Below, piece after piece: positions 12,443-20,186 of a stretch of 52,148 nt of DNA (its first letter is position 1; each line of letters opens with the position of its first letter). The notes beneath the pieces were generated by a model that was not told the origin of the DNA, searched no databases, and saw nothing but the letters and a program-made list of their open reading frames with translations. Both the position numbers and the translations under genes were made by a program. Source of the DNA: a virus; IMG/VR virus record IMGVR_UViG_3300042350_003212, positions 1-52,148 of that record. One strand, written 5' to 3'.

Positions 12443-12640
12443 CTACTCGCTGTCTAGCGAGTAAGCGTGGACGTAGCCATGACGCTCGTCATGGAGGGTC
12501 TCCATCTTGAAGTCAATCAGGATCCGCAGGAACTGAGCGTACGCATCGCTTGGATTGATGAGTCCTCGGTTGAGTTGATTGGATACTTTGGTAATCGCTT
12601 CGTGAGCGTCACCGAGTGAGTTTGGATTGTGCTTGAACAT
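12443..12640 (-). CDS. Hypothetical helical protein, 65 aa
   Basis: Starts MFKHNPNSLGDAHEAITKVS. Start 12640 follows CGAAAGGACAAGCA; box at 12671-12687. Helical, unknown. Confidence 0.65.
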   Translation of the reverse strand: MFKHNPNSLGDAHEAITKVSNQLNRGLINPSDAYAQFLRILIDFKMETLHDERHGYVHAYSLDSE

Positions 12641-12690
12641 TGCTTGTCCTTTCGTCTTGGGTATGTAGTCATTATACATTCCTGAGAATG

Positions 12691-12864
12691 CTAGTCCTCA
12701 ATCTCTGAAGCGTCAAACTCAAAGTCGCTGATCTTGATTGCCCTGTCACGGACGAGTTCAGCTGCTACTTCTTCGGCATTCTCTTTACTCGTGGCGTCAA
12801 CATCCACGCAAGCGTAGATTGATACTCGGTAGTTGGTTGTCATTGTTTCTCCATCGTTGTTCAT
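12691..12864 (-). CDS. Hypothetical protein, 57 aa (or 50)
   Basis: ATG 12864 is six bases from the TACAAT of the box at 12871-12887, giving MNNDGETMTTNYRVSIYACV. A second in-frame ATG at 12843 has GGAGAAACA before it. Either start is possible. The body is a strand-helix-strand, acidic protein. Unknown. Confidence 0.65.
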   Translation of the reverse strand: MNNDGETMTTNYRVSIYACVDVDATSKENAEEVAAELVRDRAIKISDFEFDASEIED

Positions 12865-12890
12865 GGTGTAATTGTATAGTCCCGAGAATT

Positions 12891-12942
12891 GGCGCGAGCA
12901 CAGCAGGGACGAAAGGGGTTATACCTGCTGCGCTCGAGCGCC
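12891..12942 (-). terminator. Long 3' hairpin
   Basis: GGCGCTCGAGCGCAGCAGG pairs with CCTGCTGTGCTCGCGCC across about 17 positions on the minus strand after the stop at 12946. It runs directly into the next box. Confidence 0.5.
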
Positions 12943-12945
12943 GGG

Positions 12946-13359
12946 CTAGACGGTGACCAACCGTCCAGGCTTAGACTCATCAACGGTGGGGGCACCCTTG
13001 AGAGTCACGTGAATGTCAAACGGCCAGAATACTCGCCCGTCCTCGAGCAGCACGCTTTGCTTGCCTAAAATGAATCCTGGCGAGCAAGGGCACGTGCAAC
13101 CTGCGTATTGAGACCACGAGAACTTCTCGAGGCTAACCTGCGGGAGGTAAGACGCAAACAGCGGCTTGATGATCTTCTTCCACTCGGTGTGTGGCCGGCG
13201 AGTGCGATTCATCATGTCTTCTGCGATGTTGAATGTCTCGTCTGCCCAGACATACATCCGAGGTGCTACTGAGTAGCCACGCTTGTCGTTGTGGTTGTAT
13301 CGGCGTTCTTTGATTACTACCTCTGCTCCTGGGAGCAGGAACTTCGCTTGATTGGTCAT
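12946..13359 (-). CDS. Hypothetical protein, 137 aa
   Basis: Starts MTNQAKFLLPGAEVVIKERR. Contains a CTCPC cluster near residues 89-93 and beta-rich sequence with a KOW-like opening. Start 13359 follows CGAAAGGACAAGCA; upstream frame to 13554 crosses the box at 13391-13407 and the previous gene. Unknown. Confidence 0.65.
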   Translation of the reverse strand: MTNQAKFLLPGAEVVIKERRYNHNDKRGYSVAPRMYVWADETFNIAEDMMNRTRRPHTEWKKIIKPLFASYLPQVSLEKFSWSQYAGCTCPCSPGFILGKQSVLLEDGRVFWPFDIHVTLKGAPTVDESKPGRLVTV

Positions 13360-13413
13360 TGCTTGTCCTTTCGTATTGGTTGGTGAGTCCATTATATATT
13401 CCGTAGTTTGTGA

Positions 13414-13448
13414 CTGGCTGTACCGGGGTTCGCTTTCCGGCCAGCCAG
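13414..13448 (-). terminator. 3' hairpin after 13466-13795
   Basis: CTGGCTG/CAGCCAG plus CCGG/CCGG stem on the minus strand with a 10-base loop, followed within seven bases by the next box. Confidence 0.45.
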
Positions 13449-13465
13449 CCGCAACTTGGGATGGC

Positions 13466-13795
13466 TTACTTGGCTTGAAGCACCGTGTATGGTGACTCAA
13501 CCAATGATGCCATGTACGCCTCGGGGAACGCTGTCTTGAGAAGATCACGATCAATCTTGCTCATGTTGCGATGTGAGACCCGGACACGCTCGACTCCATT
13601 GATGAAGCCGATGTTGTTGCCCTTGAGTGCTTCACGGATCGCTGTCTCCGCTGCTTGCTTCTTAGCCTCGAGAGCCTTGATGGCTGCCTTGGCTTCGTTG
13701 AACTCAACGATCTTGGCTTCCATTGCTGGATCCAAGTCGGTGATGATCTCGATGATCTCGACTTTAGAAGTCGTGGTCACTGTTGATGTGGTCAT
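13466..13795 (-). CDS. Coiled-coil protein, 109 aa
   Basis: Starts MTTSTVTTTSKVEIIEIITD. Residues 28-58 form a clear coiled coil (EFNEAKAAIKALEAKKQ). The C-terminal half (VERVRVSHRNMSKIDRDLL, then TAFPEAYMASL) resembles C-terminal segments of small actinophage proteins whose function I do not know. ATG 13795 follows CGAAAGGACAAGCA; box at 13828-13844. Confidence 0.7.
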   Translation of the reverse strand: MTTSTVTTTSKVEIIEIITDLDPAMEAKIVEFNEAKAAIKALEAKKQAAETAIREALKGNNIGFINGVERVRVSHRNMSKIDRDLLKTAFPEAYMASLVESPYTVLQAK

Positions 13796-13844
13796 TGCTT
13801 GTCCTTTCGGTATGGGTTGATGTGATCATTATACTTTCCTTAGA

Positions 13845-13921
13845 AACGGCCCGGCTACTTTGGCTACAACCGACTTGACACGTGGTCCTCTATGTTGCGC
13901 GGTTTTGCCGGACCGCTTCGT
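13845..13921 (-). ncRNA. R7: small structured RNA
   Basis: No frame. The box at 13928-13944 predicts a first base at 13921. AAGCGGTCCGGC (13918-13907) pairs with GCCGGGCCGTT (13855-13845) over about 11 positions with two G-U pairs, closing the whole RNA. The interior has AACCG/CGGTT. Confidence 0.55.
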
Positions 13922-13939
13922 GGAATCAGTATACTTTCC

Positions 13940-14125
13940 TTAGAAAGCTAAAGCTACGTGCTCGACATGAGAGTCGGCTGAATGGTAGACCAGTTTAGAG
14001 TCTATGCCTTCGCAGAGCTCATTGAGCTTGTCAATGAAGTCTTCGAGCAGCATGTCAGCTGCATCGCCATCCTCGGCTTCAAATTGGTCAAATGTCAGTA
14101 CTACTGACGCACAGTATTTGTACAT
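13940..14125 (-). CDS. Hypothetical acidic protein, 61 aa
   Basis: Starts MYKYCASVVLTFDQFEAEDG and is strongly acidic (DGDAADMLLEDFIDKL). ATG 14125 follows CGAAAGGACAACG; box at 14157-14173. Unknown. Confidence 0.65.
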   Translation of the reverse strand: MYKYCASVVLTFDQFEAEDGDAADMLLEDFIDKLNELCEGIDSKLVYHSADSHVEHVALAF

Positions 14126-14173
14126 CGTTGTCCTTTCGTGTTTGGTTGTTGGAATCAATATACATTCCTTAGA

Positions 14174-14242
14174 ATACAGTGGCGCTTAGTCGAGCTCAGT
14201 CTTATCTATGACTCGAGCGTCAGGCTTGCGCCGCTGTATTCT
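14174..14242 (-). ncRNA. R8: small structured RNA
   Basis: The box at 14249-14265 predicts a first base at 14242. That base begins AGAATACAGCGGCGC (14242-14228), which pairs with GCGCCACTGTATTCT (14185-14171) with a single mismatch. An inner AGTC...GACT hairpin fills the loop. The coincidence of predicted first base and helix start supports the call. Confidence 0.6.
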
Positions 14243-14248
14243 GAGACC

Positions 14249-14265
14249 ATTATAAGTTCCGGAGA
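14249..14265 (-). promoter_or_regulatory. 17-nt box driving R8
   Basis: TCTCCGGAACTTATAAT facing left, with six bases to the first base of the R8 helix. Confidence 0.6.
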
Positions 14266-14267
14266 AC

Positions 14268-14546
14268 TTACATACAAGGCATAGCACGCCCTGCGACATA
14301 GACATAGATCATCCTCTTTCCGAGAATGTCCTTGCCGTAGATCCTGGCGAGCTTGGTTGCTTCTTTCTTGTCTGTCGCTCTGAAGTAACGGACATCCCAA
14401 AGGTCAACGCTCGGGTACGGCGCATCTTCTGGAATGAAGGTTGCTTCAAATAGCTTGGTACCTGGTCGGCCATGCAATGCATGCGAGACTAGGTCAAAGG
14501 CAGCGAGCACTTCTTCGTGTGTAGGCTTTGTCGTTGTTGTTGTCAT
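14268..14546 (-). CDS. Hypothetical protein, 92 aa, leaderless
   Basis: Starts MTTTTTKPTHEEVLAAFDLV; alpha/beta with a basic C-terminal part (KLARIYGKDILGKRMIYV). ATG 14546 is six bases from TAGAAT of the box at 14553-14569; no ribosome binding site. Unknown. Confidence 0.7.
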   Translation of the reverse strand: MTTTTTKPTHEEVLAAFDLVSHALHGRPGTKLFEATFIPEDAPYPSVDLWDVRYFRATDKKEATKLARIYGKDILGKRMIYVYVAGRAMPCM

Positions 14547-14555
14547 GCTGTTATT

Positions 14556-14816
14556 CTACATTCCTGAGTTCAGCGAGTCAACTGCCTTGCGAAGTGCAGT
14601 GTCAATATGAGCATCGTTGTACTCGTCACGATTACTGAGACGGAATCCAAGATCCCATGCACGATGGTATAAGTCCCAGCGATAGCGCATGTCAAGATCA
14701 TTTGCGCGCAGCTTGCCTTCGGCATGCAATGTGCGGTAGGTCTCGCGGAGGTCCGCTGTGTCAAATGGCCTAATCGTATTGACTAGGTCCTGGTAGTCTT
14801 CCTTGGTTACTTTCAT
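14556..14816 (-). CDS. Hypothetical helical protein, 86 aa
   Basis: Starts MKVTKEDYQDLVNTIRPFDT. Helical and charged. ATG 14816 follows GAAAGGACACACACAC; box at 14843-14859. The C-terminal codons NSGM-stop are the box at 14553-14569 itself. Confidence 0.7.
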   Translation of the reverse strand: MKVTKEDYQDLVNTIRPFDTADLRETYRTLHAEGKLRANDLDMRYRWDLYHRAWDLGFRLSNRDEYNDAHIDTALRKAVDSLNSGM

Positions 14817-14854
14817 GTGTGTGTGTCCTTTCGTTGCGAGTTACTTTACTGTCC

Positions 14855-15052
14855 TTAGATTCCAGGAAGTGGATCTTGGTCAGGGTTGACGCTTGGGCCA
14901 TTGCTCAGCTGCCATGCGATTGACATGCGCTCGCTGTCTGGTGCATTCTCGACAATGTCCCACTCGTCAATAGACCAGTTGGATGTGTCAACGATGACCA
15001 GGTCGGCGCTGCCATAGCTGCCATCGGCAGCGAAGTAGTGTGTCAAGTTCAT
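14855..15052 (-). CDS. Hypothetical protein, 65 aa
   Basis: Starts MNLTHYFAADGSYGSADLVI and is acidic, with WSIDEWDIVENAPDSER. ATG 15052 follows CGAAAGGACACAC; box at 15080-15096. The YFAADGSYG..D opening is a pattern I associate with small phage proteins of unknown role. Confidence 0.65.
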   Translation of the reverse strand: MNLTHYFAADGSYGSADLVIVDTSNWSIDEWDIVENAPDSERMSIAWQLSNGPSVNPDQDPLPGI

Positions 15053-15104
15053 GTGTGTCCTTTCGTTGTTGATATGATTACTTTACATTCCTCAGAATGC
15101 TGCC

Positions 15105-15125
15105 CGTCAATATATACCGGGCCTT
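15105..15125 (-). terminator. 3' hairpin
   Basis: GCCCG-GTATATATTGA-CGGGC on the minus strand, between the stop at 15143 and the box at 15080-15096. Confidence 0.4.
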
Positions 15126-15142
15126 GCCATGCCGCTTGCCGC

Positions 15143-15262
15143 TTACGTGTCAGCTGCCCGTCGTTGCGGACCTGCTCCGTCTATGCGAGCCTGACGTGCC
15201 CGTGCTTTGTAGTCTTTAATGTACCTATACAAGTACCGTGCGAGTATGAGCAGCGTGCCGAT
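15143..15262 (-). CDS. 39-residue basic membrane-like peptide with ATC start (tentative)
   Basis: A frame with a box (15289-15305) and an excellent AAAGGAGAGACT site leads to ATC, not ATG, GTG or TTG. The product would read [M]GTLLILARYLYRYIKDYKA and end RRAADT. It looks coding: hydrophobic start, basic tail, no internal stop. An ATC start is rare but known in bacteria; a sequencing change of an ATG is the alternative. Confidence 0.45.
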   Translation of the reverse strand: MGTLLILARYLYRYIKDYKARARQARIDGAGPQRRAADT

Positions 15263-15300
15263 AGTCTCTCCTTTCGTTGTATGGTGATATCTTACAATCC

Positions 15301-15504
15301 TTAGTTTGACAGCTCCTTGATCGCCGTCTTGATCTTTGCAATGTCAGAGTTTTTTGACGCCATCACGTTGACCGTGAACTTGCGCACGATGCGCTCTGTG
15401 AGCCCAGCCTGCTTGGCAACTTTCTCGATGCCAATCGCAATTACTTTCTCGGCCACTTCTTCCATCGTCATCACGGCGTTATCAATGTTTGGTCTGAATG
15501 CCAT
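15301..15504 (-). CDS. Hypothetical helical protein, 67 aa
   Basis: Starts MAFRPNIDNAVMTMEEVAEK; helical and Lys-rich toward the end. Residues 28-45 (KVAKQAGLTERIVRKFTV) could be a helix-turn-helix. ATG 15504 follows CGAAAGGACAGACA; box at 15535-15551. Confidence 0.65.
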   Translation of the reverse strand: MAFRPNIDNAVMTMEEVAEKVIAIGIEKVAKQAGLTERIVRKFTVNVMASKNSDIAKIKTAIKELSN

Positions 15505-15609
15505 TGTCTGTCCTTTCGGTAGGTTGTGTGTCTAACTATACATTCCTGAGAATGTGCCAGACCAGGGAGGCGGAAAGGACAAGTAACACACGCTCCCTGG
15601 CCGGACGAC

Positions 15610-17385
15610 TTAGCCGACGCTCGTTAGAGCTCGAGCGGCCGCTGCACCTATCTCGGTGGCAACCGCTGTCGGCTGACTTGTGTTTGGTAGGAGCACTGCG
15701 CTCGTACCATTGGTAATGCTTCGTGCGTGAAGCCCGTTGTCAATTGACAGCCATAGCACGCCGACACCTGACTTACAACATTCGCTGACCCATCGCTTCG
15801 CAGCTTGAGACTCAGGTCCTGTGTAACAGCCATCGCTAACAACAACGAGAAGACGAGCGCCTGCTCCGTTGAGCAAGTTGAGTCCGCCGTTGAGTGCTTT
15901 GAATGCGCTGTCAAACTTTTCGGTGCCATCGGGCGCCGTGTAGATGTTGACTTCGCTCAGGTGCTGACCGGGCTTCAGTGTTGGGAACACTGCTTCACCG
16001 TAGTACACCATCGCTGCACGCCCTTGCACTCTGCGCACTGCTTCGCTCATGACCCACGCTGTCACTGCCATCGGCTCCATCGCCTCTGACATTGAACCGC
16101 TGATATCCACCATCACGCCGATGGTGAGTGTCGGGTCATCAACGTGCTTGCGCACTGTGCGCCTCCACGGCTCTGCTTGTGCCATCACGCCCTTAGCTTT
16201 GAGCGCCGCACCTTGCACCATCGCACGAGTGCGAAGTCTGCCGGGAGGAAGTATTGAATGGATCTCAACTTCGTCCCTGTCTCGGTACTTAGCCTTGTCA
16301 AGCATCTGCGCAACCTTCACAGCAGCTGCTCGCTCTTCGCCACTTGGTGGACGTGTCGTTTGCAGTGTGCTGCGTGTGCGAGTCTCTGGCATTGGGCCAG
16401 TGCCCTTGCCGAAGCAATCGTCCGCAAGCTTTTCGTGCTCTTGTTGTTCCTTCGCTTTTGACTGACGAGCCTTGGCTTCTTCCTTCCACTCCTCTGTCGT
16501 CTGCTGATCAACGAGCTGCTCGTAAGAACCAAGCTCAGCAATCTCAACAGCTTCACCAAGCGCATCGAGCAGGTCAGCAAGTTCGCCGGCGGACATTCCA
16601 CCTGACTGACTGCCGCCTTCATCTTCTTCCTCTTCGCCTGTGACTTCGTTGAGCAGTGCAACCCACTTGCGAGCGAGCTCGTAAAGTTCGGTAGCATCAA
16701 TGTGCTTGTCGTGATTCTGTGCTTCAAGCCAGATGTCACGAAGCTTGCCAAGAGTGTCTTCGCCAAGTTGAGCAATGACGCTTAGCTTGATGCCTTCAAT
16801 GTCTGCTTCTTCAACTGAGCCAGCGTCAACTCGAGCGAGCGTCAGCGCAGCGAGTGCTGCTGCTGCACGTTGGCTGTTCTCTGGTAGTGGCTCGTCCTCA
16901 AGATCAGCGAGAACAATTTGGAGCACGCATGCACGGAGGAACCCTGCATTTTCTGGATAGATCTGAAGTCCCTGTGACTCGATGCGTCCTTCCTCAAGAA
17001 GCACGAGTGCTTTGAACTCTGCTGGAGTCAGCGTGCGCTGTGCTGCTTCAATGTCCCACAATGAGTAGCGAGCATGAAGCGCTTCGTGAAAGATGGCGCC
17101 AGTTGCCTTCGGCCATTCAAACTGCTGCGAGCGCTGACGGAGGTCGCCGATATCGGAAGGATTGACGCCCTTGCCGAAAGCAACATCCACATTGACTTCA
17201 ACCTCGGCTGTCGCCGGCGTGAAGCATGCTGGTGCGATACCGCCGGCACCTGGGCCGACATATCCAACCAAGTCACCTCGGCCTGCCCAGATGTTAGCCA
17301 ACTGGCCAACCTGCGAGCCAACCATCAACCACTTAGGGTCAGTGGCCTCGGCGCGTGTCTTGCGCCTGTAATCAATATGTCCCAT
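15610..17385 (-). CDS. VWA-domain protein with HExxH motif (CobT-like)
   Basis: 591 residues. Near residues 100-105 is FHEALHARYS, a HExxH zinc-peptidase-like motif. A long acidic linker (GEEEEDEGGSQ near residue 250) follows. The C-terminal third is a von Willebrand A domain with MIDAS motif DISGS at about residue 426 and a matching SDGCYTG. The gene follows the MoxR-type ATPase at 17493; such pairs are known to remodel protein complexes, as in CobS/CobT and RavA/ViaA. The target is unknown. ATG 17385 follows AAAGGACAAGAAC; box at 17421-17437. Confidence 0.85.
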   Translation of the reverse strand: MGHIDYRRKTRAEATDPKWLMVGSQVGQLANIWAGRGDLVGYVGPGAGGIAPACFTPATAEVEVNVDVAFGKGVNPSDIGDLRQRSQQFEWPKATGAIFHEALHARYSLWDIEAAQRTLTPAEFKALVLLEEGRIESQGLQIYPENAGFLRACVLQIVLADLEDEPLPENSQRAAAALAALTLARVDAGSVEEADIEGIKLSVIAQLGEDTLGKLRDIWLEAQNHDKHIDATELYELARKWVALLNEVTGEEEEDEGGSQSGGMSAGELADLLDALGEAVEIAELGSYEQLVDQQTTEEWKEEAKARQSKAKEQQEHEKLADDCFGKGTGPMPETRTRSTLQTTRPPSGEERAAAVKVAQMLDKAKYRDRDEVEIHSILPPGRLRTRAMVQGAALKAKGVMAQAEPWRRTVRKHVDDPTLTIGVMVDISGSMSEAMEPMAVTAWVMSEAVRRVQGRAAMVYYGEAVFPTLKPGQHLSEVNIYTAPDGTEKFDSAFKALNGGLNLLNGAGARLLVVVSDGCYTGPESQAAKRWVSECCKSGVGVLWLSIDNGLHARSITNGTSAVLLPNTSQPTAVATEIGAAAARALTSVG

Positions 17386-17442
17386 GTTCTTGTCCTTTGT
17401 TTGTCCTTTTGCGTAGGTTCATAATACATTCCTTAGAATCCA

Positions 17443-17477
17443 GGAGGGGCTGGCCCACCTACTAGGCCAGCCTCCCC
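17443..17477 (-). terminator. 3' hairpin after the MoxR gene
   Basis: GGGGAGGCTGGCC pairs with GGCCAGCCCC on the minus strand, between the stop at 17493 and the box at 17421-17437. It separates the MoxR and VWA units. Confidence 0.5.
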
Positions 17478-17492
17478 GGAACCAACCAAGAC

Positions 17493-18488
17493 CTAGATCT
17501 TGGCTGGTCGGCATTCCTCGCCGAAGACCCTGGTAAAGACATCGGCGACAACCGGCCTGTCAATCTCGGGTGCGGCTGCGAGCAAGTTCGCAATTGCAAA
17601 CTTCGTGCCGAAAGCTACGGCGAGATCACGGAAGGCTAAGAGCTCACGCATCTGCGGGGCCCACGATACTTCCGATGATTGCTGCTTCTTGTCTAGGTTC
17701 TGTGCTGCTGTCACGATTGGCGTTGGTGCGCCAAGCTTACGAGCAAGACCCCAGTCAGTAGTCATCTCTGCCTGCACTGTAAAGCGTGACAGCAACGCTT
17801 CCGAAAGTCGCACGCCTGGCGCATTCGGGTTGGTTGCTGCAATCACGAAGAAGCCAGGCTTAGCTTTGACAGTGCCTCGCTCGGGATTCGCTGTGACAGT
17901 GTACTCTTTACGGCCATCCATAAGACCATAGATGATGCTGAGCACCTTCGGGTCAATGAGGCCGACTTCGTCAATAAGAAGTGTGCCGCCTGCTTCAGCT
18001 GCTTTGAGCAGCGGGCCATCTTCCCAGAGGAAGCCGCCGCTTGGCGTTTGCACGTATCCGCCGACCAAGTCAGAGACTTCAGTGTCGCCAGAGCCGAGGA
18101 CAGTCTGAAGACCGCCGGGCTCGCTGCAGAATGCAGCTTCAACGAGAGCAGTCTTGCCGCAACCTGGTGCGCCATAAAGCAGAATGTAACTGCTCATGTC
18201 ACGGGCCTTGCGGAGGACCATCACGTCATCGTGTTCGCCCCACTTGCGAGTGTAGTAGTCCTCGCCATTAGGGCGTGGGAACTTGTCTGTCGCAACGAGT
18301 GCATCTGCTGTAGTCATGGTAGGCTTCTTCTTTGGAGCTGCTGCGCCGCGTGCTGTCGCACGGCCGGCCTGGGTTGTCATCTTATCCAGCACGGAGGCTG
18401 CCTCAGTATTGATTGGCTGAACAGCTACGCTGGTAAGCACTGACGATAGCCCAGAGTGTAGGCCATCGTAGATGGTATTCATTGTCAT
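17493..18488 (-). CDS. MoxR-type AAA+ ATPase
   Basis: 331 residues. Walker A GAPGCGKTA at about residues 105-113, Walker B LLIDEVG near 165, sensor-type ATNPN near 210 and a LLSRF arginine-finger region near 225 are all present. MoxR ATPases are hexameric chaperone-like motors that act with a VWA protein; the partner is next door. ATG 18488 follows AAAGGACACCAA; box at 18519-18535. The N-terminal 70 residues (RGAAAPKKKPT) are a basic linker. Confidence 0.9.
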   Translation of the reverse strand: MTMNTIYDGLHSGLSSVLTSVAVQPINTEAASVLDKMTTQAGRATARGAAAPKKKPTMTTADALVATDKFPRPNGEDYYTRKWGEHDDVMVLRKARDMSSYILLYGAPGCGKTALVEAAFCSEPGGLQTVLGSGDTEVSDLVGGYVQTPSGGFLWEDGPLLKAAEAGGTLLIDEVGLIDPKVLSIIYGLMDGRKEYTVTANPERGTVKAKPGFFVIAATNPNAPGVRLSEALLSRFTVQAEMTTDWGLARKLGAPTPIVTAAQNLDKKQQSSEVSWAPQMRELLAFRDLAVAFGTKFAIANLLAAAPEIDRPVVADVFTRVFGEECRPAKI

Positions 18489-18536
18489 TTGGTGTCCTTT
18501 GTTTGTAGGTGTGAGTTTACTTTACATTCCTGAGAA

Positions 18537-19013
18537 TTAGACAGCTGGAATGCGCTTGTCAATGAACTCGGCTGGGAAGCCAAGAAACTTGCGAGCTTTC
18601 CAAATGCGGCCAAGAGTCTTGTAAGGAGTCTTGCCAGTGCGCACGCACTCGAGATCCTCTGCTGTAACTTCAACAACCACTGGCTCCTTGAAAAGCTTCC
18701 AGTTGTTTGTGGCTAGCTGTGTGAACAGCGGGTCAGCGAATGATAGCAAGGTTGTTCCTATGCTTGCGGCAGCTGGATTGCTAACAGCGCCAGAAGTTAC
18801 AGGTGCTAGCTTGGCAGTTGTTGTCGTGCCAGCGATAAGACGCCAGGTCTTTCGTGGTGCGTGCTCTGAGATGCGACGGCGATACATTGACAGCGGCACG
18901 ATGGTGTGCGATGCTGCCATGCCTTCTGGCATGAACAAGACCTGCGTGGTCATGTTGTCCTTGCGGAACTCTAGGTAGACGGCCTTGCCGACCGTAGGTA
19001 ACTGTGTTGTCAT
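18537..19013 (-). CDS. Hypothetical protein, 158 aa, in the MoxR/VWA region
   Basis: Starts MTTQLPTVGKAVYLEFRKDN. Beta-rich N-terminus, Ala/Thr-rich centre and basic C-terminus (KARKFLGFPAEFIDKRI). It shares the AAAGGACACCAA leader type with the MoxR gene and may be part of the same function. Box at 19044-19060. Start 19013 chosen over 19052, which lies in the box. Confidence 0.65.
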   Translation of the reverse strand: MTTQLPTVGKAVYLEFRKDNMTTQVLFMPEGMAASHTIVPLSMYRRRISEHAPRKTWRLIAGTTTTAKLAPVTSGAVSNPAAASIGTTLLSFADPLFTQLATNNWKLFKEPVVVEVTAEDLECVRTGKTPYKTLGRIWKARKFLGFPAEFIDKRIPAV

Positions 19014-19061
19014 TTGGTGTCCTTTGTTTGTAGGTGTGGTATCAATATACATTCCTTAGAA

Positions 19062-19119
19062 ACTTGGCGGGTCCAGCCGGCGGGGGCGTAGTCGCACAAG
19101 CCGCCGGCTGGTCCCAAGC
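19062..19119 (-). terminator. Strong 3' hairpin after 19129-19512
   Basis: ACTTGG-C-GGGTCCAGCCGGCGG pairs almost completely with CCGCCGGCTGGTCCCAAGCT. With about 20 pairs it is the strongest 3' hairpin in the arm, just before the box at 19044-19060. Confidence 0.55.
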
Positions 19120-19128
19120 TTGTCTGCA

Positions 19129-19512
19129 CTAGACGTGAACTAGCGCAAGGAAGTCCTGGAATGACATCTCTGGTGGGAGAGCCATTGTTCGGATTGTCGT
19201 TGAGTCTTCTGCATTCACAACCACGACTACTTGGTCGTCCCAGATTACTACTGGCACGTCGTTGTAGTCAGGCTTGCTGAAAGAATTCTCGCCGGCGCTA
19301 ATGCCGAACCCAGTTTCTTCTGTCCAGTAGTTCCCAATGATTTGTGAGATGGCAATGCGTGTTGCGTAGTCTGGATCGTTCCAGCGTGGCTGTGATGCAA
19401 CGAGTGCTCGCTGCAAGTCACGATACCTGTCTGAACCGCCCCAGTGCGAGTACAAGAACACAGGGACTGATTCCCTGTTGGCCTTGAACCCGATTACTGC
19501 TCTGTCGCCCAT
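19129..19512 (-). CDS. Conserved small phage protein, 127 aa
   Basis: Starts MGDRAVIGFKANRESVPVFL, then YSHWGGSDRYRDLQRAL. This opening, with GDRAVIGF and LYSHWGG, is a pattern I recognise in small proteins of many phages, with no known function. ATG 19512 follows CGAAAGGACATAACGAC; box at 19554-19570. Confidence 0.75.
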   Translation of the reverse strand: MGDRAVIGFKANRESVPVFLYSHWGGSDRYRDLQRALVASQPRWNDPDYATRIAISQIIGNYWTEETGFGISAGENSFSKPDYNDVPVVIWDDQVVVVVNAEDSTTIRTMALPPEMSFQDFLALVHV

Positions 19513-19565
19513 GTCGTTATGTCCTTTCGGTAGGTTGTTTACTTGATGGTGTTATCTTACATTCC

Positions 19566-20186
19566 TTAGATTTGAACCAGCCTCATTGCTTCTTCACGTG
19601 CGTCTTGCTGAAGCTCGTGAGCTTTCTCGTAACAGTCTGTGTCATCGCTGTCAAAGTCAATCTCATCGTAGCCTTCAATGTCAGATATATCACCGCCGGC
19701 TTCAGCTGCAACCTCGCCATTGAAAAAGCTCGTTGCGCCGTAGAAGCCCATGCCCTCTTCAGAGAAGCTAAGAACAAAGGTCAGCTCTGGGAATATTGCT
19801 GAGATGCGTCGGAACGCTTCTTCAGGTGGACCCCACGGAGACTGGAATGTGTATGACACTGTGGTGCCATCGTTGTAGATGTCGCCACCGTCGGTATCGC
19901 TGTCTGACCACTTGGTTCCCCAGTTGGCAATGTTCCAGTCGTACCAGTCCTTGTGACCATACTTGTCAATGTTTGACTGCTGCTTCGCAGCAAGCTCCAA
20001 AGCTTCTGGTGAGTTCTTGTCTGTGAAACCGCCAGCCATTGTCACTGTCAAATCCTCTGGAGTTGGCAGGTAGCTTTCAATGAGCAGCAGGTCTTGTGAG
20101 TCGTCTTTCTTGACGCCGGCGACAAAGCGGCTAATCGCTTCTTTGTCACCAGTGATTGTGAGTTCGTTTGAGCACCAATTAGGCAT
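19566..20186 (-). CDS. DUF1281/YubB-like protein
   Basis: 206 residues starting MPNWCSNELTITGDKEAISR. The MPNWCSN.L.I.G opening and the later SPWGPPEEAFRRISAIFPEL block are diagnostic for the DUF1281 (YubB ferredoxin-like) family found on plasmids and phages. The C-terminal 60 residues are very acidic. Its start overlaps the end of 20179-20418 by eight bases, so the two are coupled. Function unknown. Confidence 0.8.
   Translation of the reverse strand: MPNWCSNELTITGDKEAISRFVAGVKKDDSQDLLLIESYLPTPEDLTVTMAGGFTDKNSPEALELAAKQQSNIDKYGHKDWYDWNIANWGTKWSDSDTDGGDIYNDGTTVSYTFQSPWGPPEEAFRRISAIFPELTFVLSFSEEGMGFYGATSFFNGEVAAEAGGDISDIEGYDEIDFDSDDTDCYEKAHELQQDAREEAMRLVQI

Noticed and set aside
16049-16465. 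Plus-strand frames within 15.6-18.5 kb
   Set aside because: They mirror the VWA and MoxR genes, whose domains are unmistakable on the minus strand.
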